A stretch of DNA of 64,000 nucleotides from Parabacteroides gordonii MS-1 = DSM 23371. GTDB taxonomy: Bacteria > Bacteroidota > Bacteroidia > Bacteroidales > Tannerellaceae. Position 1 is the stretch's first letter, and every line of letters starts with the position of its first letter. The stretch is taken from contig NZ_KQ033919.1 in NCBI RefSeq assembly GCF_000969825.1, positions 767,958 through 831,957 of the forward strand. The letters run 5' to 3'. Made by a program: the position numbers and the translations under genes. Below, piece by piece: positions 26,715-34,715 of the stretch. The notes beneath the pieces were generated by a model. The model was given only the letters and a program-made list of their open reading frames with translations. It had not been told where the DNA came from and did no database searches.

Positions 26715-26719
26715 TCCGC

Positions 26720-28513
26720 ATGGAAAAAGTATACCAATATTATAAGGAAACGATTACAGCTTATACACGCCGTTCGGATAGTCTGAGAAAGAAAATGCAT
26801 TTATGCGGAACGATCCGCCTGTTACTAGTAGCCGGCCTCGTGGCAGCTATATGGTTGCTGAAAGCGGAAGGCTGGCAAGTGTTGGCCGGAACAGTCGTAT
26901 TGTTCATTATCCCATTCATTGCATTAATGGCTTATCATACACATCTGTCTTATTTAAAGGAATATGCAGACACCTTAGTGAAATTATGCAATGATGAATT
27001 GAAGGGGCTGGACTATGATTTCAGCGCTTTCGACGGAGCACCGGAAAAGAGCTCGGCCGACCATTCGTTCAGCCTGGATCTCGACCTGTTCGGCAACCGT
27101 TCGATCTTCCAGTCGATCAACCGGACAGTGACAGCGGTAGGGAAAGAAACGCTTATCGACTGGTTTGTCAATCCGCTGACCGACAAGCAGGAAATAGGCA
27201 AACGCCAGGAAGCCATCCTGGAACTAAGCACGCTCACCCAGCTAAGGCAACATTTCTTTGTCACCGGAAGGCTGTACCCGAAAGAAAAAGGAGACGTAAG
27301 TGCTCTGGCTTCATTGACCCGGCATACTCCCCACTTTATCACAAAGACACTTTGGAAATGCCTGATCTGGATTGTTCCCGCCATCTGGGTCGCTATATTT
27401 ATAGGTTTGGCATTGGAGGTGATCGGTTTATCTGCCTTCGGAATATTCTTTGCCATTGCACTTCTTATTGCGAATATCCGGGCAAAACAGATCACTGACC
27501 TTCACAACTCCGTGAATAAGATGGAAAAGATACTTTCCACCTATTCCCTGTTGATCAAAAGCATAGAAGGCGATGCTTTCAAATCGGCTGAATTGTCGGA
27601 AATAAGCAAACTGTTTACCGGAGTAGACGGGACAGCCTCGAAAGCGTTGAAGAAGCTATCGAAATGTATCGGTGCCCTCGACCAACGCGTCAGTTTCATC
27701 GGAATTATCCTCAACATCTTTATCTTACGCGATACCCGGACAGCCATGAGGTTGGAAAGTTGGATACAACAGCATGCGGAAGACATTCCCCGTTGGTTCG
27801 ATGCCCTGGGACGTTTCGATGCTTACAGTTCGCTGGGAGGATTTGCCTTCAACCATCCGGGATATATTTATCCGGAAATAGCAGACGCTTATTTCAAAAT
27901 GAGCGGTAAAGCGTTGGGGCATCCGTTGCTTCGCCGCGACGTTTGTGTACGGAATGATATATCCATCGAGAAAAGTCCGTGGTTCCTGATCATTACAGGG
28001 GCAAATATGGCCGGTAAAAGTACCTATCTGCGTACTGTAGGAGTCAATTATCTGCTGGCTTGCATCGGGGCTCCGGTCTATGCCGACTCGCTGACTGTAT
28101 ATCCGGCCAAGATGGTGACCAGCCTGCGTACTTCCGATTCATTGGTGAGCAACGAGTCTTATTTCTTTGCCGAACTGAAACGCCTGAAAATGATCATCGA
28201 TCGTTTGCACCAGGGAGAAAAGTTATTTATTATCCTGGATGAGATATTAAAGGGAACCAATTCCATCGATAAACAGAAAGGTTCGCTGGCCCTGATGAAA
28301 CAGTTGGTGTCTTACCAGACCTGCGGAATTATCGCCACACACGACCTGGCGCTGGGCGAATTGGAAAAGGAATTCCCGAACCAGATAAAGAATTACCGCT
28401 TTGAAGCAGATATCACGAACGAGGAGTTGACTTTCTCCTATCAGCTTCGTGAAGGCGTTGCAGAGAATATGAATGCCTGCTTCCTGATGAAAAAAATGGG
28501 GATCACTGTGTAA
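26720..28513 (+). CDS. MutS-like DNA mismatch-repair-type ATPase
   Basis: I start at MEKVYQYYKETITAY (26720), giving 597 residues. The N-terminal region has two hydrophobic segments (IRLLLVAGLVAAIWLL and TVVLFIIPFIALMAY) and a second pair at about residues 210-250, so this MutS-family member is probably membrane-bound. The C-terminal ATPase has Walker A GANMAGKSTYLR, Walker B LFIILDEILKGTNS, and IATHDLALGELE. It lacks the mismatch-binding and connector domains of MutS and belongs to the short membrane-anchored branch common in Bacteroidetes, of unknown function. Confidence 0.82.
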   Translation: MEKVYQYYKETITAYTRRSDSLRKKMHLCGTIRLLLVAGLVAAIWLLKAEGWQVLAGTVVLFIIPFIALMAYHTHLSYLKEYADTLVKLCNDELKGLDYDFSAFDGAPEKSSADHSFSLDLDLFGNRSIFQSINRTVTAVGKETLIDWFVNPLTDKQEIGKRQEAILELSTLTQLRQHFFVTGRLYPKEKGDVSALASLTRHTPHFITKTLWKCLIWIVPAIWVAIFIGLALEVIGLSAFGIFFAIALLIANIRAKQITDLHNSVNKMEKILSTYSLLIKSIEGDAFKSAELSEISKLFTGVDGTASKALKKLSKCIGALDQRVSFIGIILNIFILRDTRTAMRLESWIQQHAEDIPRWFDALGRFDAYSSLGGFAFNHPGYIYPEIADAYFKMSGKALGHPLLRRDVCVRNDISIEKSPWFLIITGANMAGKSTYLRTVGVNYLLACIGAPVYADSLTVYPAKMVTSLRTSDSLVSNESYFFAELKRLKMIIDRLHQGEKLFIILDEILKGTNSIDKQKGSLALMKQLVSYQTCGIIATHDLALGELEKEFPNQIKNYRFEADITNEELTFSYQLREGVAENMNACFLMKKMGITV

Positions 28514-28521
28514 TCCCCATT
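28496..28521 (+). terminator. Hairpin at the 3' end of the MutS-like gene
   Basis: AATGGGGAT (ending inside the coding sequence) pairs with ATCCCCATT around an 8-base loop containing the stop codon, followed by CTATTGTCTTATTT. It probably ends transcription of this gene and may act on the convergent M48 message. Confidence 0.5.
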
Positions 28522-28529
28522 CTATTGTC

Positions 28530-29327
28530 TTATTTCTTTGTCCGGTATTTTTCAATCTCCGGAAGATATCTCTTAATATCGTTTATACGGGTCGCATCGC
28601 TTGGGTGCGTACTCATAAACTCGGGAGTCGAACCATTCTTTCCGGCAGACATCTTCTGCCAGAAGTTCACCGCCACTTCCGGGTTATAACCGGCCATTGC
28701 CATAAATACCAACCCCATATAATCGGCTTCCGATTCATGTTTGCGTGAGAAAGGCAACATAACGCCATATTGTGCTCCTACCCCATAGACCGTATTGGCC
28801 ACAGTCTGTACGGCTGCACTTTTATTACTTACCGCCTGTCCCAGGATAGCTGCGCCGTATTGGGTCATCAACTGCTGGCTCATGCGTTCGTTACTATGTT
28901 TGGCAACGGCATGCGCCACTTCGTGTCCTACCACGACAGCCAGTTCGTCGTCCGACGACACCAAAGGTAATAATCCTTCGTAAACTACGATCTTTCCACC
29001 GGGCATACAAAAAGCATTCACCTGATTGTCTTTCACCAGGTTAAACTCCCACTGGAAGTTTTTGATCTCGCTTTCCATTCCATTTGCCTTCAGGTAAGCT
29101 TCGGTGGCCGCTGCAATCTTCTTCCCTACCCGGGTAACCATTTCACTCTTAGCCTTATCGGTAGATTTCGTTGCCGATTTCATATAATCGCCATATTGTG
29201 TCAGGCTAGATGACAACACTTCCTGATCCGAAACAAGCAACACCTGTTTTCTTCCCGTCAAAGGCACACTACCACAACTACTTAGCAGTAAGAATACCGC
29301 CATTAATAAACCTGTTATCTTCTTCAT
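28530..29327 (-). CDS. M48 family metallopeptidase lipoprotein
   Basis: I start at 29327 (MKKITGLLMAVFLLLSSCG), which gives a lipobox LLSSC and 265 residues; the ORF begins three codons earlier. The zinc motif is VVGHEVAHAVAKH, and the third ligand Glu lies in RKHESEADYMG. This places it with the periplasmic LoiP/YcaL-type M48 enzymes that degrade misfolded outer-membrane proteins. It is convergent with the MutS-like gene. Confidence 0.85.
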   Translation of the reverse strand: MKKITGLLMAVFLLLSSCGSVPLTGRKQVLLVSDQEVLSSSLTQYGDYMKSATKSTDKAKSEMVTRVGKKIAAATEAYLKANGMESEIKNFQWEFNLVKDNQVNAFCMPGGKIVVYEGLLPLVSSDDELAVVVGHEVAHAVAKHSNERMSQQLMTQYGAAILGQAVSNKSAAVQTVANTVYGVGAQYGVMLPFSRKHESEADYMGLVFMAMAGYNPEVAVNFWQKMSAGKNGSTPEFMSTHPSDATRINDIKRYLPEIEKYRTKK

Positions 29328-29451
29328 CTCTCTCATTTAGTTTTTACTGATACAAAATTATCATTTCTTTATAAGAATAGAACAATTATAAAGGCATTTT
29401 TGCTCAAGAGATATATAGGATAAATAATTATGCAAAAAAACCGGAGCCGAA

Positions 29452-29507
29452 TGTATATTTATTCAATTATTCGCTTTATATTTGCAACCGTTTTGCATAA
29501 ATATACA
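29452..29507 (+). promoter_or_regulatory. argR promoter with two ARG-box-like palindromes
   Basis: TGTATATTTATTCA (29452-29465) and TGCATAAATATACA (29494-29507) resemble the ArgR site TGAATwwwwATTCA with one and two differences. They flank a perfect -7 box TATATTTG at 29477-29484. Their positions predict repression of the arginine operon by its first product. Confidence 0.55.
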
Positions 29508-29510
29508 AAC

Positions 29511-29954
29511 ATGAGTACAAAAAAGGAACGATTGGATGCTATTTGTCGCATCATACAGACGAAGACGATATGTAATCAGGAAGAGCTGCTTAAAGAATTG
29601 GAAGCTAGCGGATTTCAGGTTACACAAGCTACTTTGTCGCGCGACATCAAGCAGCTGAAAGTAGCCAAAGTACACGATGCGAACGGAGATTATGTATATT
29701 GTCTGCCTGATTATTCAGCGTTGATACAACCGAAAAAGACACAGACACAGCATCATCCCAACATCGAATTTTCCGGCAATCTGGCTGTTGTAAAGACAAG
29801 ACCGGGATATGCGATGGGCATTGCTTCGGATATTGACACCCATGCTCCTCATGAAATACTGGGGACGATAGCCGGAGACGACACGATCCTGATCATCCCG
29901 CGCGAAGGGATCAGCCGTGACAGAATAGTAAAAGCATTATCACATTTTATATAA
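29511..29954 (+). CDS. argR: Arginine repressor ArgR
   Basis: I start at the ATG at 29511 ([19 protein letters not shown]), giving 147 residues; the longer frame includes the promoter. The N-terminal winged helix carries [13 protein letters not shown], the SRDI recognition helix. The C-terminal half ([19 protein letters not shown]) is the arginine-binding hexamer domain with the GDD motif. It heads the arginine operon and probably represses it through the ARG-like boxes just upstream. Confidence 0.93.
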   Translation: MSTKKERLDAICRIIQTKTICNQEELLKELEASGFQVTQATLSRDIKQLKVAKVHDANGDYVYCLPDYSALIQPKKTQTQHHPNIEFSGNLAVVKTRPGYAMGIASDIDTHAPHEILGTIAGDDTILIIPREGISRDRIVKALSHFI

Positions 29955-30022
29955 GGGCGATAAGGGAGACTACGGATCTTCCGTTTATAAACAAAAGAAG
30001 ACTAAGAACAAGCTTAAGAGAA

Positions 30023-30613
30023 ATGGAACAAGAAACAGAAATCGATGTAATGATCGCTGATGCCTCTCATGAGGTATATGTCGACATAATTCTTGATACT
30101 ATTGAGGCCGCTGCCAAAGTACGCGGAACCGGTATCGCAAAGCGTACGCATGAATATGTGGCCCAGAAAATGATTGAAGGGAAAGCAGTCATTGCGTTGG
30201 CAGGGGATAAGTTTGCAGGTTTCAGTTATATAGAATCGTGGGGAAATAAACAGTATGTAACGACTTCCGGATTAATCGTTCACCCGGATTTCAGGGGGCT
30301 GGGCATTGCCAAACGTATTAAGGATATGACTTTCCAGCTGGCTCGCATGCGTTGGCCGAAAGCTAAAATATTCAGTCTGACATCCGGGGCGGCTGTGATG
30401 AAAATGAATACGGAACTGGGATATGTACCCGTCACATTTTCCGACCTGACAGACGATGAATCCTTCTGGCGCGGTTGCAATGGTTGTGTAAACCATGACA
30501 TCCTGGAACGTACAGGCCGCAAATATTGCATCTGTACAGCCATGTTGTTCGACCCGGCCGATCCGCATCGTGCCAAACGGGAAGCAGACGAGAGAAATAA
30601 AAATAATAAATAA
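30023..30613 (+). CDS. GNAT N-acyltransferase in the arginine operon
   Basis: The 196-residue protein has a GNAT fold with VTTSGLIVHPDFRGLGIAKR, the acetyl-CoA-binding loop (pattern Q/RxxGxG/A). A cysteine-rich end (FWRGCNGCVNHDIL, GRKYCICTAML) is unusual for the family. The place between argR and argG suggests the first step of arginine synthesis, acylation of glutamate; Bacteroides use N-succinylated intermediates later, so the acyl donor could be acetyl- or succinyl-CoA. That role is an inference from context; no argA or argJ is in the window. Confidence 0.75.
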   Translation: MEQETEIDVMIADASHEVYVDIILDTIEAAAKVRGTGIAKRTHEYVAQKMIEGKAVIALAGDKFAGFSYIESWGNKQYVTTSGLIVHPDFRGLGIAKRIKDMTFQLARMRWPKAKIFSLTSGAAVMKMNTELGYVPVTFSDLTDDESFWRGCNGCVNHDILERTGRKYCICTAMLFDPADPHRAKREADERNKNNK

Positions 30614-30678
30614 TAAAGGAGATCTTGTAAGGGCGTTTCGCGAAACACCCATACGGAACTCACAAAAACAAACAGACA

Positions 30679-31878
30679 ATGAAAAAGAAAGTTGTAGTAG
30701 CATTCAGCGGGGGTTTGGATACCTCTTTTACCGTAATGTACCTTGCCAAAGAAAAGGGCTACGAAGTATATGCAGCTTGTGCCAATACTGGTGGCTTCAG
30801 CGAAGAACAGCTTAAACAGAATGAAGAAAACGCCTATAAACTGGGCGCAACTAAATATGTTACTATCGACGTAACAGAAGAATATTACGAAAAGAGTCTG
30901 AAATATATGGTATTCGGTAATGTGCTGCGTAACGGTACGTACCCTATCTCCGTTAGCTCGGAACGTATTTTCCAGGCTTTGGCTATCGCCCGTTATGCCA
31001 ACGAGATCGGTGCAGACGCAATCGCTCACGGCTCGACAGGTGCCGGTAACGACCAGATCCGTTTCGACATGACATTCATGGTGTTGGCTCCCAATGTAGA
31101 AATCATCACCCTGACACGTGACATGGCATTGACACGCGACTACGAAATCAATTACCTGAAAGAAAACGGTTTCGTTGCTGACTTTACCAAACTGAAATAT
31201 TCTTATAACGTAGGTCTTTGGGGAACTTCCATCTGTGGTGGTGAAATCCTCGACTCTGCACAGGGCTTACCTGAAAGCGCTTACCTGAAACAGGTAGAAA
31301 AGACCGGTAGCGAAGAACTGCGCATCGAATTCAAGAAGGGTGAAATCCACGCCGTAAACGGTGAAGTATTCGAAGACAAGATCGCAGCGATCCAGAAAGT
31401 GGAAGAGATCGGTGCTGCTTACGGTATCGGCCGCGACATGCACGTAGGCGATACGATCATCGGTATCAAGGGACGTGTAGGTTTTGAAGCTGCTGCTCCC
31501 ATGCTGATCATCGGTGCACACCGTTTCCTTGAAAAATATACATTGAGCAAATGGCAGCAATACTGGAAAGACCAGGTAGCCAACTGGTACGGCATGTTCC
31601 TGCACGAAAGCCAGTATCTGGAACCGGTAATGCGCGATATCGAAGCCATGTTGCAGGAATCACAGCGTAACGTGAACGGAACGGCTATACTCGAACTTCG
31701 CCCGCTTTCTTTCTCCACCGTCGGTGTAGAATCGAAAGACGACCTGGTGAAGACTAAATTCGGTGAATACGGTGAAATGCAGAAAGGCTGGACGGCAGAA
31801 GATGCAAAAGGCTTTATCAAAGTAACTTCCACACCGCTGCGTGTGTATTATAACAACCATAAGGACGAAGAAATATGA
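30679..31878 (+). CDS. argG: Argininosuccinate synthase
   Basis: The 399-residue protein has the PP-loop AFSGGLDTSFTVMY that binds ATP, then AHGSTGAGNDQIRF, the citrulline/aspartate site, and NVGLWGTSICGGEI. It joins citrulline and aspartate using ATP. It lies 65 bases after the GNAT gene and ends in an ATGA overlap with argC. Confidence 0.94.
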   Translation: MKKKVVVAFSGGLDTSFTVMYLAKEKGYEVYAACANTGGFSEEQLKQNEENAYKLGATKYVTIDVTEEYYEKSLKYMVFGNVLRNGTYPISVSSERIFQALAIARYANEIGADAIAHGSTGAGNDQIRFDMTFMVLAPNVEIITLTRDMALTRDYEINYLKENGFVADFTKLKYSYNVGLWGTSICGGEILDSAQGLPESAYLKQVEKTGSEELRIEFKKGEIHAVNGEVFEDKIAAIQKVEEIGAAYGIGRDMHVGDTIIGIKGRVGFEAAAPMLIIGAHRFLEKYTLSKWQQYWKDQVANWYGMFLHESQYLEPVMRDIEAMLQESQRNVNGTAILELRPLSFSTVGVESKDDLVKTKFGEYGEMQKGWTAEDAKGFIKVTSTPLRVYYNNHKDEEI

Positions 31879-32843
31879 TTAAGATTGGAATTATAGGTGG
31901 TGCGGGATATACGGCAGGCGAATTGATCCGTCTGCTGCTTAATCACCCGGACGCCGAGATTACATTTGTGAATAGTACCAGTAACGCCGGAAACCGGATC
32001 ACTGACGTTCATGGTGGCCTGTTTGGTGAAACCGACATGCGTTTTACCGACCAGCTTCCTCTGGAAAGCATCGACCTCCTTTTCTTCTGTACTGCCCACG
32101 GCGACACAAAGAAATTCATGGAGAGCCATACCGTTCCGGAAAACGTCAGGATCATCGACCTCAGCATGGATTACCGTATCGAAAGCGACGAACACGATTT
32201 CGTTTACGGCTTGCCTGAACTGAACCGACGACGTATCTGCAACTCCCGACACATTGCAAACCCCGGTTGTTTTGCCACTTGTATCCAGTTAGCCGTTTTG
32301 CCGCTGGCTAAACACCTGATGCTGAATTCAGAGTTGCACGTAAATGCGATCACCGGATCGACAGGAGCCGGTGTAAAGCCTTCGTCGACTTCTCATTTCA
32401 GCTGGCGAAACGATAACATTTCGATCTATAAACCGTTCACACACCAGCATCTGGCAGAGATCGGACAAAGTCTGCGCCAGTTGCAGAATAGCTTCGAAAG
32501 CAATATCAACTTCATACCGGTAAGGGGCAATTTCTCCCGTGGTATTTTTGCCACGACGTATGTAGACTGTAAAGTAAGCCTGGAAGAGATCAAACGTATC
32601 TACGAAGAGTATTACGACGATCATTCTTTCACCTTCATTACAGACAAGAATCCGGATCTGAAACAGGTAGTAAACACGAACAAGTGCCTCCTGTATCTAC
32701 AGAAATATGATAACAAATTGCTGGTCGTATCCATGATCGACAACTTGTTGAAAGGAGCCAGCGGTCAGGCTGTGCATAATATGAACCTGCTGTTCGGTCT
32801 GGAAGAGACTGTTGGATTACATCTCAAACCGTCAGCTTTTTAA
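31875..32843 (+). CDS. argC: N-acyl-gamma-glutamyl-phosphate reductase
   Basis: The 322-residue protein starts with the NADP fold GIIGGAGYTAGELIRLL. The catalytic cysteine is in ANPGCFATCIQLA, and the end of the chain (DNLLKGASGQAVHNMNLLF) is the conserved ArgC C-terminus. It reduces N-acyl-glutamyl phosphate in the third step of arginine synthesis. It overlaps argG by four bases. Confidence 0.94.
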   Translation: MIKIGIIGGAGYTAGELIRLLLNHPDAEITFVNSTSNAGNRITDVHGGLFGETDMRFTDQLPLESIDLLFFCTAHGDTKKFMESHTVPENVRIIDLSMDYRIESDEHDFVYGLPELNRRRICNSRHIANPGCFATCIQLAVLPLAKHLMLNSELHVNAITGSTGAGVKPSSTSHFSWRNDNISIYKPFTHQHLAEIGQSLRQLQNSFESNINFIPVRGNFSRGIFATTYVDCKVSLEEIKRIYEEYYDDHSFTFITDKNPDLKQVVNTNKCLLYLQKYDNKLLVVSMIDNLLKGASGQAVHNMNLLFGLEETVGLHLKPSAF

Positions 32844-32854
32844 ACAACAAGATT

Positions 32855-33982
32855 ATGAAACTATTCGACGTATATCCTTTATTTAATATAGAGATCGTAA
32901 AAGGAAAAGGATGCCATGTATGGGATGCCGAAGGGACTGAATACCTCGACCTGTACGGCGGACATGCCGTTATTTCCGTCGGCCATAGCCATCCTACTTA
33001 TGTAGCCGCTATCACCGACCAGGTTAACAAGCTGGGATTCTATTCCAATTCGGTAATCAACAGCCTGCAACAAAATCTGGCCGACAAACTGGGAAAAGCT
33101 TCCGGTTACGACGATTATTCCCTTTTCCTGATCAACTCAGGAGCGGAAGCGAATGAAAATGCCTTGAAGCTGGCTTCATTCCATAACGGTAAAAAGCGGG
33201 TGATCGCTTTCAAGCATGCTTTCCACGGACGTACTTCCGCAGCGGTTCGAGTAACGGATAATCCGAAGATCATTGCTCCGGTAAATGAAGACCTGGCTGT
33301 TACTTATCTTCCGTTGAACGATGCGGCAGCTGTTGAAGCGGAACTGCAAAAAGGGGATGTATCTTCCGTTATTATAGAAGGTATCCAGGGTGTTGGCGGT
33401 ATCCAGCTTCCGACAGATAACTTTATGAAGGAACTGCGTGCTTTGTGTACCAAATACGAGGCTTGCCTGATCCTAGACGAGATACAATCCGGTTACGGAC
33501 GTAGCGGTAAATTCTTCGCCCACCAGTATGCGGATATCAAACCGGATCTGATCACTGTTGCCAAAGGTATCGGTAACGGTTTCCCGATGAGCGGTTTGTT
33601 AATCAGCCCGATGTTCAAGCCTGTTTATGGCATGCTGGGTACTACTTTCGGTGGTAACCATCTGGCTTGTGCGGCAGCTATCGCCGTATTGGACATTATG
33701 GAGAATGAGAATCTGATCGAGAATGCCGCTAAGGTTGGCGAATTCCTAATCGAAGAATTACACAAATTGCCGGGTATCAAAGAGATCCGTGGCCGTGGGC
33801 TGATGATCGGTATCGAATTTGAAGAGTCGATCAAGGAAGTACGCAGCAAACTGTTGTTTGAAGAAAAGGTATTTACAGGTGTTGCCGGAACGAACACGAT
33901 TCGTCTGCTTCCCCCGTTGTGCCTGACAATGGACGAGGCTAAAGAATTCCTTGCCCGTTTCAAAAAAGTACTTAATGCTTAA
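32855..33982 (+). CDS. argD: Acylornithine aminotransferase
   Basis: This 375-residue class III aminotransferase has YGGHAVISVGHSHP near its start, AFKHAFHGRTSAAV (cofactor phosphate loop), LILDEIQSGYGRSG and the PLP lysine in ITVAKGIGNGFPMSG. It transfers the amino group that makes N-acylornithine. It ends the argR-argD block, 11 bases after argC, and a strong bidirectional terminator follows. Confidence 0.93.
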   Translation: MKLFDVYPLFNIEIVKGKGCHVWDAEGTEYLDLYGGHAVISVGHSHPTYVAAITDQVNKLGFYSNSVINSLQQNLADKLGKASGYDDYSLFLINSGAEANENALKLASFHNGKKRVIAFKHAFHGRTSAAVRVTDNPKIIAPVNEDLAVTYLPLNDAAAVEAELQKGDVSSVIIEGIQGVGGIQLPTDNFMKELRALCTKYEACLILDEIQSGYGRSGKFFAHQYADIKPDLITVAKGIGNGFPMSGLLISPMFKPVYGMLGTTFGGNHLACAAAIAVLDIMENENLIENAAKVGEFLIEELHKLPGIKEIRGRGLMIGIEFEESIKEVRSKLLFEEKVFTGVAGTNTIRLLPPLCLTMDEAKEFLARFKKVLNA

Positions 33983-33999
33983 TTAGTTCTTTATTATAA

Positions 34000-34038
34000 A
34001 AGAATGCCGCCAACGGAGTTTCCGAAGGCGGCATTCTT
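34000..34038. terminator. Bidirectional terminator between argD and the FKBP gene
   Basis: AAGAATGCCGCC pairs perfectly with GGCGGCATTCTT (12 bp) around a 15-base loop, with T/A-rich flanks on both sides. It serves both convergent genes. Confidence 0.85.
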
Positions 34039-34074
34039 GCTTATTATATCTTACCGGCTGTCGCAGGTATGGAA

Positions 34075-34590
34075 TTACTTGGCTTCTTCCACTCTATAGT
34101 TAAATATCAGGGTAGATCCGAAAGGAATATTCCCCTGACCCAACTGATAGTCATAACCTAAAGTTGAAGGTAAAATTGCTTCAATAGAATCACCGACCGA
34201 AGTCTCAAGAATAACTCCTTTCAAACCTGTTATCAGGTTGCCTACAACAAAATTCTCCTTTATCTTATTCTGAAATGTTGTTCCATCAATAAAATGTCCG
34301 TCCAACTCAAAATTCAAATTACTGCTAGAGGTCGGATACTTAGGTGTTTCAGCTTTTCTGTCAATGACCCGATACAGGGTTGTATCCCCATACTTCACCA
34401 GTTGTTCATAAACCAATTTCCCATCAGCGTCTTTCTCCTGTTTCTTCTCACGAATATACTCACGGTTCTTTTCATAATGAGCTATTTGCTCCGGAGTTAA
34501 TTCAAAACTGTTGTTATCGTCATTACTACAAGCGGTAAACGCACTCAACATCACCATCGCAGAACATGCGACTGCATAAATTGATCTCAT
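34075..34590 (-). CDS. FKBP-type peptidyl-prolyl isomerase lipoprotein
   Basis: The 171-residue protein has a lipobox (MLSAFTAC) and a helical stretch rich in Glu and Lys (IAHYEKNREYIREKKQEK). The rest is an FKBP domain: LDGHFIDGTTFQN, VVGNLITGLKGVIL and GNIPFGSTLIFNYRV. It would fold proline-containing proteins in the periplasm. It is divergent from the dipeptidyl peptidase gene. Confidence 0.85.
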   Translation of the reverse strand: MRSIYAVACSAMVMLSAFTACSNDDNNSFELTPEQIAHYEKNREYIREKKQEKDADGKLVYEQLVKYGDTTLYRVIDRKAETPKYPTSSSNLNFELDGHFIDGTTFQNKIKENFVVGNLITGLKGVILETSVGDSIEAILPSTLGYDYQLGQGNIPFGSTLIFNYRVEEAK

Positions 34591-34715
34591 TCTTCGATTT
34601 TATTTTATTATTAAATTCTTTTGAAGCCACAAAGATAATAATAAAGAGTTCCGCTTTGTTATCTCAAAGAACTTTACGTAATTTGCAAATACAGAAACAA
34701 ACACAATTAATACAA

